A stretch of DNA of 64,000 bases from the NCBI GenBank assembly GCA_016801885.1, contig CM028897.1, positions 20,712,001 through 20,776,000 on the forward strand, written 5' to 3'. Below the pieces are notes generated by a model. That model had not been told where the DNA came from and did no database searches. It saw nothing but the letters and a program-made list of their open reading frames with translations. Below are positions 41,316 to 51,173 of the stretch, piece by piece. Positions within the stretch are counted from its first letter, which is position 1, and each line of letters starts with the position of its first letter. The DNA comes from Toxotes chatareus. Its lineage: Eukaryota; Chordata; Actinopteri; Toxotidae. Position numbers and translations under genes: made by a program.

Positions 41316-44300
41316 TCAGTACTCATCTCCTGGTGGCTCCATCTTGAAACCATTCTCACTGGAGCCATAGCCATCAGCCGACGGCACTGACTGCTGGTCC
41401 ATCATCATCCCGTCCTGACTGTACTCCTCCATGTGTGACGGCACTCCTCCTTCGTCCTCATTGCCCATGTCATCCTGGGGCCCCATGTCGTCTCGTAGGG
41501 ATCCGTGGCGCTCTTCTCTGCGGTCCCCTCTGTCTCTCTCCCCCCGCTCCCTTTTGTGTTCCCTGTCTCTTTCTCGGTCTCCTCTGCGCCTGTCTCTGTC
41601 CCTGTGGCTACGCCTTCGGTCTCTGTCCCTTTCTCTGTCCCTGTCTCTGCGCTCCTCCATGCCCTCACCCACTTCTCCTTCATGTTCCTCCAGCACCCGC
41701 TCCCCACCTTCAGGGGCACCATCTCCCTGGCCGACATCCTCCCCATCAAGTCCCTTGCCTCTCTCCCTGTCCCTTTTGCGATCTCGGCTTCTGCTCCTTC
41801 TCTTTCGGTCGCGACTCCTCTCCCTACTCCTGCTGTCTCCTCCCGCTGCCCCCCCACGCTCCCTCTCTCGCTCTCGACGCCGGCTACTACCGCTGCCATC
41901 CTCTCCTCCTCCTCCTCCTCCTGCTGCTGCTCCTCCTCCACCACCCTGTCTGTCTCTCTCCCTCTCTCGCTCCCGGGAACGGGTACGTCGACGGCGTTCC
42001 CGGGATCGGGACCTCCGCCGTTCTCTGTCCTTGTCCCGGTCGCGCTCCCGGCTGCGTTCTCTTCGGTCCCCGCGGTCCCGATCACTATGAGCAGTCATGA
42101 CAAAGTGAAGACTGTTATACACATCAGTACTGACCACATACCAAACAACAGTACTAACAAAGTAACAAAGCACTCACCCCCCGAGGGGGCGATCATCGTA
42201 ACGTGATGCATCATCTCGGCCAGAGTGCTTGATGTTGACATCGGCTCCACCTCTCCTAGTGCCACCCAATCCACCACCTAATTAAGGAAACAAATCAAAA
42301 CAGAAAAGTTACAGGTGTTGAGGACCCTGAGACCAAAACTGAGGACTTATCAGAGACAAAGAGAGCACAATCTACTGCTTTAACAAAGTTTACAACTATG
42401 GAAAACAATCATGCCCTCAGATAATTTTTTTTCATCCCCTTAAAATGAAATCTACATCATAAAATGTACAAAAAGTGAAGGGCTGTGAGAAGGTTCTTTA
42501 AGACTTTGTATTTAAACAAAGAAAATGAATAAATGAGACAAGGCAGGAATAAACACGGCAGCTGACCTAGCCTGCGAGGATGCCATCCTTTGACAGTGCG
42601 CCCTCGTTCCACGTCCACCAGCACCCTCCTGCCGTCAATCTTCTTCCCATCCGCATGTTTGTAGGCGGCTGGAGAAGAGGAATGGGGAGAGGGAAGACAG
42701 AGGTGAGATCGGAGTACAAGCGCATCAACGTGGCCAAGGAAACAAACAGTGCATTATTATACTGACCAGGAGCAGGCGGGGCCGAGATGGCTGCTCTCTG
42801 GGTAAAAGCCGAAGGATAATGGGAGTAGACTTCCTTCCACCCGATGAGTGATTGATATGTTACACTTACAACCGCATCGTTTAAAGACCCAGCTTTTCAG
42901 TTCTTTCACTGTCTACATCATATACTGCTGGCTAAGTCTAATGGATAACTGTGTGGACTTGGCTCCACATTTTCTCAGGGTCCAGTCAATTGAAAGGTAC
43001 TTACTACAACTGAGCAGGCAGAGTGACAGGTTATCTGTTCAAGTCTTTCACACAGGTGACCGTGACAAATAAGGACAAACTGCTGATAGTGTGACACACT
43101 GTCTTAAATCACCTCTTTATTGTGTATTTGTAATTGATTCCAACATGCCGGGACAGTTGACCCTGCAGTTGTCATACCTGTATTTATTACCTATGACAAA
43201 TATCTGACCACCCAGTTTGCTTACTGCCAAAATATCACATCGCAGAAAAGGACAATCACACTGTGCCCAAAGTCCTGACTCTTGATTTTAACCATCAATA
43301 TCAAATTTCTGAATGAATCAGTGATTGTTCTCACACACACACACACACAGCAGCTTGTCAATGGTCAGGATAGTTACATTTATCTTGCATTATCAACAAT
43401 ATATAATTATCGATCTAATTCTATGATATGGTGGTAGACTCCTCTGCTGCATTAGCCTTAATCTGCTGAAAACTTTTACAAGATTCACAAAGAGACGACG
43501 TGATGGAAGCCAGCAGTAAGGAGTACTTATCAACAGGGAATCTTTGGCAGGTTTCAGACTTTGTTCCACACCTCACCCCATTATACCACACAACAGTCTT
43601 TCAATCCATCTTACATGATCGAAGGATCAAAGGTGAAATCCAGGTGGCTCATCCTGGCAGCTACACTGGTCTGATGTGATGTGATGGTCCCTGAGGGGGG
43701 GGGTACTTTTCCATCCAAGAAGAGGGCCTTACCAAAACCCGTCAGTTAAAGCATAAAAATCGGAGGGCCTTACCGAACTCCCTCGCTCATCCTATACAGT
43801 TAATGGTCTTACCATGATCCCTCATTGATGATCTCTGCCCGTTTTAGGGCCTTACCAAAATCCCTCAGCACCAGAATACACATACTGTCACAACACCTCT
43901 ATCAGGGGCCTTACCAGAACCCCCTCCACTTCCTGTGTTCACTAAGGATGACAACATCCCATCCAATGATAGGGCCTTACCAAACCCCCACCAGTCCTAC
44001 CAAAACTGACCAACTGAAACAAACTTACAAAGAAACAAACAGAAACAAACAAACAAACAAAAAAAAAAAAAAAAAAAAACGGGCTACCTTCCTTACAGGA
44101 GTTATCACAACCCCAACCAGGTAATGAGAAAGAAACGTTTGTGTTGTTTGTTTTTAAGCTAAGAATTCAATGAAGTCATGTAACTAACGCTGACATGTCT
44201 TGAGCTTAAATTGGCCTGAAGTGTCAAACTGATTCAGGGTGTCCAGTGTGTCTGAACTTATCTAAAAGGACATGTCTTTCAGTGAAACTGTTACTCTGAC

Positions 44301-47300
44301 CATCTGACTGTGAATTTGTCTGTAAGGCTACATTACCTAACATCTACCTTTTAGTTAAATAGTGAATAAATAATGTATGAAGAGCCCATTTAGCAGAATT
44401 ACCAAGAAAATTCCCCTCATCTGCCTTTTCTATTAAAGCCAGCACAGACAGGACAGTTCTATGTATCAACCTTTCAGGAGAGTCTGAACAGCTTCCACAT
44501 TAAATGCGGTTGTGAAGTGTATTAAGCTAATTAGGCTCTGCAACCGGCCCGCCACCTGACAGCTTTAACAGTTGACTTAATGCTCAGCTTCCATCATTTT
44601 TTATTTTTTTGATTGGCACTGATATTTAGCAGAGGACTGGAGCCAAACAGATATAACAAAGTGACGCAATCGTTTTTCAACTTTACAAATTCACGGTGAC
44701 AGAGTGAATGCATGTTAACTAGCAGCCCAGACAGTTAGAGAATAATAATGAACCTACCAGATTGGTTTCTGATTTTCTGACAGAGATTAAACTCTGGACT
44801 AAAATTCATGATCATCATTTTTTATTCCTATTCAAAGGAAATATTTATTATAATTGTGGAATTCTTTTCACAAATACCATCCCTTCAGATCTATGTTACC
44901 GCAATAAACTGTTGCAGAACAAGAGAGTACTGCATTGTTGTGTTTCTGAAAAGCTGCTATACGTCAAGTTAATCTGTTCAACATTAAACACAAACTCCAC
45001 ATGAAGCTGGTGGGCCTGGCAGCTGTGTAACAACAAATTTGGATTTTTCTTCCTGGCTCACTGACCTTATGTCCCTCCAAACAGCTATGTCATTGCTATT
45101 GCAAAGAATAAGCCCTCAGTAACCCATGGTGGCTTCAACATAAAGGGCAGAATCATTGGGCAACATTTAATACACTAGTGGTCAGGGGTGCGTTCAATGG
45201 TCAAAGCCTAAGATCCAACTAGCAATGATTGCTCTGAAAGCTCTTTAGGGCTTGCCAAGAAAGACGCTTTACCCATTGAACGTAGCTCCTCTTCCCTATG
45301 TAGGAGATGGAGGGTGGAAAGAAATCTTACCCATCATACAAACCCATTATACCAACCATATACTGAGCTGTGGTAGTAGGGTGTAGATGTATCATAACCA
45401 TCATCATCTGCCAGCCAGCTCTGGCCAATAGCCATCACAGATTGGCGGCTGCAGTGGCAATGAGAACAACACACAGTTAATATACTGTTTAGCCCCACAT
45501 TCCCCCGCAGTTCACCCCCTGCTGTGACTACATAGCTGTGATTCAGCAACTCTGGTCTTGAAGAGCTGATGGCACTAATAACCCAGAATGGTGTCACTGT
45601 GTTAGATGCACCATTCAACTTGTCTAATGAGACAGTACTGTGGCAGTATTCACTGTGGCATCACCACCAGCTTAAAATATCCCACTAGTGTGGTGAAGCT
45701 GAACTAATCTCACCATGACCAGGGTTGAAGACCACCTATAAAAACTTTGACAAACACACCCAATATCTAGTCATACAAAAGATGGGTTTCCTATAGTCCT
45801 TAACACATTTCAGGTAAAAAAAAAAAACAAAAAACAAAAAAAAAAACCCATTCAATGCTTGGTGACCAGTCTGACCTTGTGCTTACCATTACAGTCCAAC
45901 CAGGAGAGCTGCTCTTCCACAGAGCTACCACGCCTGACAGTTAAAAGACAATGTGCCCTTTGACAGGCAAAGATGGTCAGGGTCACAGAGGAAACACACA
46001 CTTCTACCACTTGGTTCCCTCACTTTTCCCATGCTGCCCCCACTGACAGAAGCGATTCCCTCCTCGGCCAAACTTTTTTTTTGTCAACTGACGACACGCA
46101 TCAAACACAGACACACACATCACACGACCACCAAACGTTGATTTCAACATTCACATTGTTGCACATGAGTCTGTAAGAAGTACTCGGATTCCTTTTGCTG
46201 CCATAACCATCAATGCGCTCATTAGGTTGTAGTTGCCTTCCCAAGGTGTTAGAGAGAGCTGCCACCCCCGTATTATTACTATAAAAGGAAACGGGGTTCA
46301 CCTGAAGAACCACCCTGCACATCACAGAGATCAGTCCTCATCAACATGTGCTCATATACACAATGGTTTTGGCTCAGAGCTCTGCATTGGTACTCACAGT
46401 GCATGTCTCGTTCATGCTCATACTCAATGAACGCATAGCCACGAGGCTTCCCCGTCCTCTTGTTGTAGACAATGTAAATCTGTAACAAACAAGCACAGAG
46501 ACATTGGTTAGCCCTATACATTTACATACCACATCAGATGTGTGTGCATGCCCAAAACAGACAGAGCAGAGGCACTTACTGCAGGTTACTTGTGTTGTAC
46601 TTTACCAACAGTTCTATTTTTCCAGCGAGAGAACATTTCTTTCATTATTGCGATTTCAAAAGAAACCAATTACAATTTATATTACACTGACCAAGCACAA
46701 CAAAATTCTATTTAAGGCGGTAAAATTGAACGTACCCGTTTGATGGGGCCATAGACCTCAAACTCGCGCCGAAGCTTGGACTCTGTGGTATCATAGTTCT
46801 ACAGAAAAGACAGAACACAATTCGACGATTATTATTTAAAAAAAAAAAACAAAAAAACATCCCATTTGCTGAGATAAAATAAAAAATTAATGTGTTATTT
46901 TAACACACTCACCACTCGTGCAACAAACAAAGTTTTGAAGGCATCCCCCTGCGCATTAGGGTCATTATGGGGGTCCCCTGAAATAACGCAAACAGGAAAG
47001 CAGGATTAGTTTAAACCAAGAGACCATACACAAAGCAAGGGGTACCTTATGTCACTGTGAAAACTTACAGAGCTTGAGTTCTGTTTCCACCACTGTTTGT
47101 CTCCTCTCAATCTTCTCGCGCCTCTGCAAAAGCAAAAGGTTTTCAAGAAACTGTTAATTCTCAACTGTTCCTCAGGGAGGGCTCTCTGTGAATGATAATG
47201 CTTAGAAAGATGCTAGAGCTAGCTGGAGATGGTTGTACCCGTCTGTGTGCAGCCCTTTGTGCTATGAGCAAAGTAGAGACTCTGCACCAAATTCATGTCA

Positions 47301-48546
47301 CACTTTATTCTTTTTTTCCCCCCCCTTTCATTGCTAGTAAAGGTTGAAGGGTTTGAAGTTCTGCAGACCCGTAGGTATATTTGAAAGCATTAAATTAACT
47401 GGTAATGAAAGTGAAAACACACACTGGCCAGTCTCACTGTCACAGGGCGCACAGTGACCTATGGCAGTTGGGTCCATGGGCAGAGTTGGGTTCAATTTAA
47501 ATCACACAATGAATGAATTTATCTGTGGGGCCCCAGGAAGCCCTACAACTGTAAATAATCTGTAATTATCTCAAGCTTTATCCTTCATGAAGAAAATAAA
47601 TGCATTTACTGAAATGTAAAACAGTGAATGGGCCTGCTGATTTGAGCCTCTGGGGAAGTCGTGCAACCTCTTGTTTTTAAATCAGCTTTGGCAAAATTTG
47701 TCATGTGACCACACATTTTTGAAGAGTCATCAATTTTACTGAGCCTGTGATGGGAAAAGTGATAAGCACATTTAGGTTTAAAAAAAAAAAAAAAGTGGTA
47801 AACTGTGGCCATAAAGGGATGAACACGCAGCAACAGCAACAATACTCAAGACAGACTGTGACATTCAGACCATGATTGAAACCATGAATTTTCAGGGTGT
47901 AGCCCTACAAATTATATGTGAAGACTAAACCTAACTGTGTTTAAGTTACACACGCAGCACCTCAACATCTGTCTTGTGAATGTTGGTTGTATCTATCTAA
48001 AAAGTGATGGCATATCCCATTTAGACCAGTGCTGTACAGCTGGGTGCATGCCATTGCTGTGATCATGCTCCTGCGGTAACAGCTGCATTAGTATGGAGCA
48101 CAACACAAAGAAAAAAAACTGTCTGAATCATTCTAGACAGCCAGTCTATAGGGTCTTATAAACAAAGACACACATGTAACACCAAAAGCCAGAACCAGTA
48201 TCTTCACATGCTATAAAGAGGAACTAATATCTCACCTTTCTCTCCAGCCGCTCCTCACGGGTCTCTGCCCTTGTTGGTGGAGGGGCGTCTCTAGGATCCT
48301 AATCACACGGGGAAGATAAACAGAAGGGAGATGTGGCATTGAGGATGAGGGTTACATAAATAGGAGCATTCGGAACATTACAGAGGGTTAAATGTTCACC
48401 TCGAAGTGCCTGATGAACGGAGCGATGCCACTGTACGGCTGGTTATGATGTTTCTCATGGGGCAGCTTCTCCAGCTGAGGCAGGAAAGGTATGGGGTCCC
48501 GCGGGGCAAAGAGGGCCAGCAGGTTCGGGGGGAGAAACTGCGTCAT
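41316..48546 (-). CDS. snrnp70: snrnp70, U1 snRNP 70 kDa protein (U1-70K)
   Basis: Core U1 snRNP protein that binds stem-loop I of U1 snRNA and supports 5' splice-site recognition. Nine coding exons, minus strand: 48400-48546, 48236-48298, 47069-47123, 46913-46977, 46736-46798, 46398-46479, 42567-42668, 42178-42277 and 41316-42084; about 481 residues, phases consistent. The N-terminus [20 protein letters not shown] is diagnostic. The RRM has RNP2 LFVARV (about 105-110) and RNP1 RGYAFIEY (about 144-151). It is followed by a glycine-rich linker ([19 protein letters not shown]) and a long RS/RD/RE low-complexity C-terminus in the last exon. The 3.7 kb intron 42669-46397 carries a candidate poison exon. 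Long open frames opposite the last exon are by-products of its arginine-rich codons. Confidence 0.97.
43724..43981 (-). promoter_or_regulatory. Six-copy array of 5' splice-site-like units in the snrnp70 intron
   Basis: In the sense of snrnp70 transcription a unit close to GAGGGNTTTTGGTAAGGCCC recurs. Plus-strand cores (GGGCCTTACC or TGGTCTTACC) are at 43724-43733, 43765-43774, 43804-43813, 43847-43856, 43906-43915 and 43972-43981. Every copy keeps GGTAAG, which is complementary to the 5' end of U1 snRNA. Most have a GGG run just upstream and GGCCC just after. Spacing is 39-66 bases. A role as U1 snRNP landing or decoy sites is inferred. Confidence 0.7.
44036..44079. repeat. AAAC/A-rich low-complexity tract in the snrnp70 intron
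   Basis: A run of AAAC units followed by about 20 A residues, immediately upstream (in transcript sense) of the six-copy GGTAAG array. On the sense strand it is a long pyrimidine (T) tract. Confidence 0.85.
45184..45285. repeat. Imperfect inverted repeat downstream of the poison exon
   Basis: The arms 45191-45207 (CGTTCAATGGTCAAAGC) and 45266-45282 (GCTTTACCCATTGAACG) are complementary at 15 of 17 positions. Between them lies a small perfect palindrome, AGCAATGATTGCT, at 45221-45233. It could be an RNA hairpin or a short hAT-like MITE, since its outer end CAGGGGTGCGTTC resembles terminal repeats of that class. Confidence 0.6.
45331..45448 (-). other. Candidate poison exon of snrnp70
   Basis: Sense strand: a strong acceptor (pyrimidine-rich TTGTTCTCATTGCCACTGCAG) precedes 45448, and a good donor (ATGG then GTAAGA) follows 45331. 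At 118 nt the exon is not a multiple of three. Spliced after the exon at 46398-46479 it reads four codons (S-A-N-L) and then TGA, truncating U1-70K near residue 162, inside or just after the RRM. It starts with CCGCC, the same five bases as the normal next exon. Human SNRNP70 is known to use a non-productive alternative 3' splice site in the equivalent intron. Confidence 0.75.
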
Positions 48547-48882
48547 CTTTCACCTAAATAAGCAGAAATATGTGTGAATAATATGCGACAGGCTTCAGGA
48601 CGCTGCCTGTACACGGTGGGCCGACACTAGCAGCGGAAGGACAGTTAGCTTCGTGTGCTAATGTTTGTCCTCCCAAACGGGGCTGCCATGTGGCCGCTTT
48701 GGACATTTTTTGTACGACAGAGCAATTTTGTTTGTGCACACACGGCGTCAGCGTTAGAAACGGGCATTGGTCTATAATCGTTTACACTCCGGATATCGTC
48801 TCTTAAACGTAACTTAGTTAAGTTCTCTGCATTAGCCACCAAGCTAACTACGCTAACAAGAAGCCTCCAGTCTGACTCTTAC

Positions 48883-49095
48883 CTTCTCTCCTCCAACGCT
48901 TGAGAAATGTCACACCATGGACCGAAGGAAAAGCGTACGATGTATGCAGGTCTCCCGGACCAATTCACGGTTAATAAGACGATATAAAACAAAACAAACC
49001 TGTCCACTGGGTGTACACACTCCGTGTAACCGTACGTTAGCTTGCCGAGTGCCAGCTTCCTCTGTTCTCTTGTATTAAAATGGCGGGCTGCCGTA
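48883..49095 (-). promoter_or_regulatory. snrnp70 noncoding first exon and promoter region
   Basis: The first coding exon has an acceptor (TTATTTAG) just after 48553, seven bases from the ATG. Upstream a clear donor (GAGAAG then GTAAGAGT) lies at 48882/48883. The exon start near 49080-49095 is inferred from the onset of GC-rich sequence. ATGGCGGGC at 49080 resembles a YY1 site on the other strand. Confidence 0.55.
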
Positions 49096-49099
49096 AACC

Positions 49100-50880
49100 G
49101 CAGCACACACGCTTGGGCCATAGACTCTGCCCGGCGCTATTGAATAAAAGAGTTGCGACACTGCCGTCGACTTTTGTTGAAGTCGGAGAATGCGGAAGTG
49201 ACGCGTTCGTGGTGCACAGTGTGTGTGTGTGTGTGTTCATACTTGCCAGTGAGTTTTTAATGACCTGCTTGCTTGCTTTTTTATTTCGCTGCCTTTTCTC
49301 TGTCTCCAATCTTACTTATGATCTTAAAGAAATGACTTAGGAGCACATTATCCTCGCGACACTCTCTTTTCTACTTTTTCAGGTTACATCCTGTACAACA
49401 GACTATTGGTGGTGATTCTTCTTCTCTATAACGTGGTGGATAATACACCATGTTGGATCTAAACCCACATGTTCAAGAAATGAACTGTGTCAGAGGCATA
49501 ATCAGATGAATGTTGTCTCCTTCACTCCCCAGGAACAAACATAACAATAAAACAACATAGTGGAAAGCAGTCACAAATAACAAAATCTATGAATATCCCT
49601 TATGTATTTAAGGAGGAAGAGGACAACTGAGCTTCAGTGATGATAATGGTGAAAAAAAAAACAAAAAAAAACTCCAGGCCTTTGTATAAAAAACAGCCAT
49701 GTCTGCTCATACATGCATCTGGGATGAAAAATTATAAATAAATAAATGAAAAATCTCAACCTCAGACTTGGGGGCGTGTTGCTGAGGACCAATGGAAGTT
49801 CTGTGTGCACTGTGAAGGTCTTTGGATGAGCAGGTCTCAAGAAAGTCAGCAGACATTCCTCCATTGCTTTTCAACTGAACTTGCTGTTACCATGGTAACC
49901 ATTGTTTTCTCTGCAATTCTGTCTCCACACTGACACTGAGTCACATCCTCCAAGCAGTCATGTGATTTTTGTTGTCCTGCCCATCACCTGTTAGATTATC
50001 AGCATTATATAATTACACATTCACTGGATTTCCACTGTGACCACATACAACACACATGGCCTTCACTCTCTCCTTTAATGGCTTTCCATACAATCTTTAG
50101 TTCCTGACCAGAGTAATCCTTTGTCAAGGTAACAGGCATGTATGGAAGTGGAAGTGGAGTGTGCCTCTTTACACCCATCATCCAGATGCTGGGAGTACAG
50201 TCTAAATATCCAGGTGTTTTTTTTATTAGCTTTATGCCTGTAAACACATTCCTCTGAGCTTATGTTCTGTTTCTGTATATAATGAATCCTGTTCAAACAG
50301 CATTTGCTCCTCTTTGTGCATTACTACAGATCATTAGTCTGTACCAGAACTGGTTATTTATCATCATTGGATGCACTGAAGAACGCGTGATGCAAACACA
50401 GAAGACAATAGAAACAAACAGGGCTACTCCATTTTGCACTATTTTTCAAGCAACATTTATATTTTGTTGATCAAGTCATTTTATAAAGAGATTTAGCAAC
50501 TTTCTCAACCTCAGTAACACATGCACACAAACACACGGACAGCAGAATCAAAGAACTGAGAGGTCAAGTGTCCAACTGTGTTCCAACCATCATTGTGCTG
50601 TCCCACTCACTGACAGGTCCAGCTTGCATACTGTCCGCAATGACTCGGATATGGGGGGGGGGGGGGTTAGTGTCCTTCAGCATTGTACAATATACTTTAA
50701 TGTGTGCAACTGGGTATTACATCTCCCCTCAGCTTGGATTCTGATATACATGGGGATGGGGAGGACAAACTAGCATGAACACCTAATCCAAAGCTGCTGA
50801 AGAAACTCAGTACCACCACTGTGAAGCTCCTAATGGACACAGTCAGAAAAAAAAAAAAAAACAAACCAAAAAACTAAAAT
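49100..50880. other. Intergenic DNA between snrnp70 and scaf1, no gene found
   Basis: No open frame has a recognisable product. There is a G14-type run at about 50655-50668 and several A-tracts. Both neighbours are transcribed leftward, so this holds the snrnp70 upstream region and the sequence beyond the scaf1 poly(A) site. Confidence 0.55.
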
Positions 50881-50903
50881 CTATGCGCTTCACAAAGGTG
50901 GTA

Positions 50904-50909
50904 TTTATT
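50904..50909 (-). terminator. scaf1 poly(A) signal
   Basis: AATAAA on the minus strand about 265 bases beyond the scaf1 stop codon. Confidence 0.65.
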
Positions 50910-51173
50910 GCAGGGTTGGTGTATTAGATCACACAGGTGAGCATGATAGCATCCACTTCCTCAACATTGTATACGTGATACATTTTCTAAGTGAGACATA
51001 TTTACAGTGAGATCACAGAGATAAGGGGAGAGACTTCCATAAGATCACATAAAAGCATAGACAAGGTGGGCTAGGAAAGCGATAAAAATATCAGACAAAA
51101 AACAATCAGTGGATGGCCCAGGTGCTGAGCAGAAGGCGGCGTGGAGGAACAATTTTTTTTAAAAAGTCTCCTA

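Noticed and set aside
41431..42206. Several overlapping 220-230 codon open frames on the plus strand, plus another minus-strand frame, at the snrnp70 last exon
   Set aside because: They mirror the arginine-, serine- and glutamate-rich codons of the U1-70K C-terminus. The predicted products are Ser/Leu/Pro low-complexity with no domain, whereas the true frame is fixed by splicing and homology.
42178..42277. Suspected one-base frameshift at the end of the snrnp70 exon next to a run of six C
   Set aside because: Recounting the run with the correct exon limit at 42178 restores the phase (GG plus T) to the last exon. The apparent shift was a counting error.
45334..45618. 94-codon minus-strand open frame in the snrnp70 intron considered as a separate gene
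   Set aside because: It crosses the strong acceptor at 45448 and has no recognisable domain. The interesting part is the candidate poison exon, which is read in a different phase.
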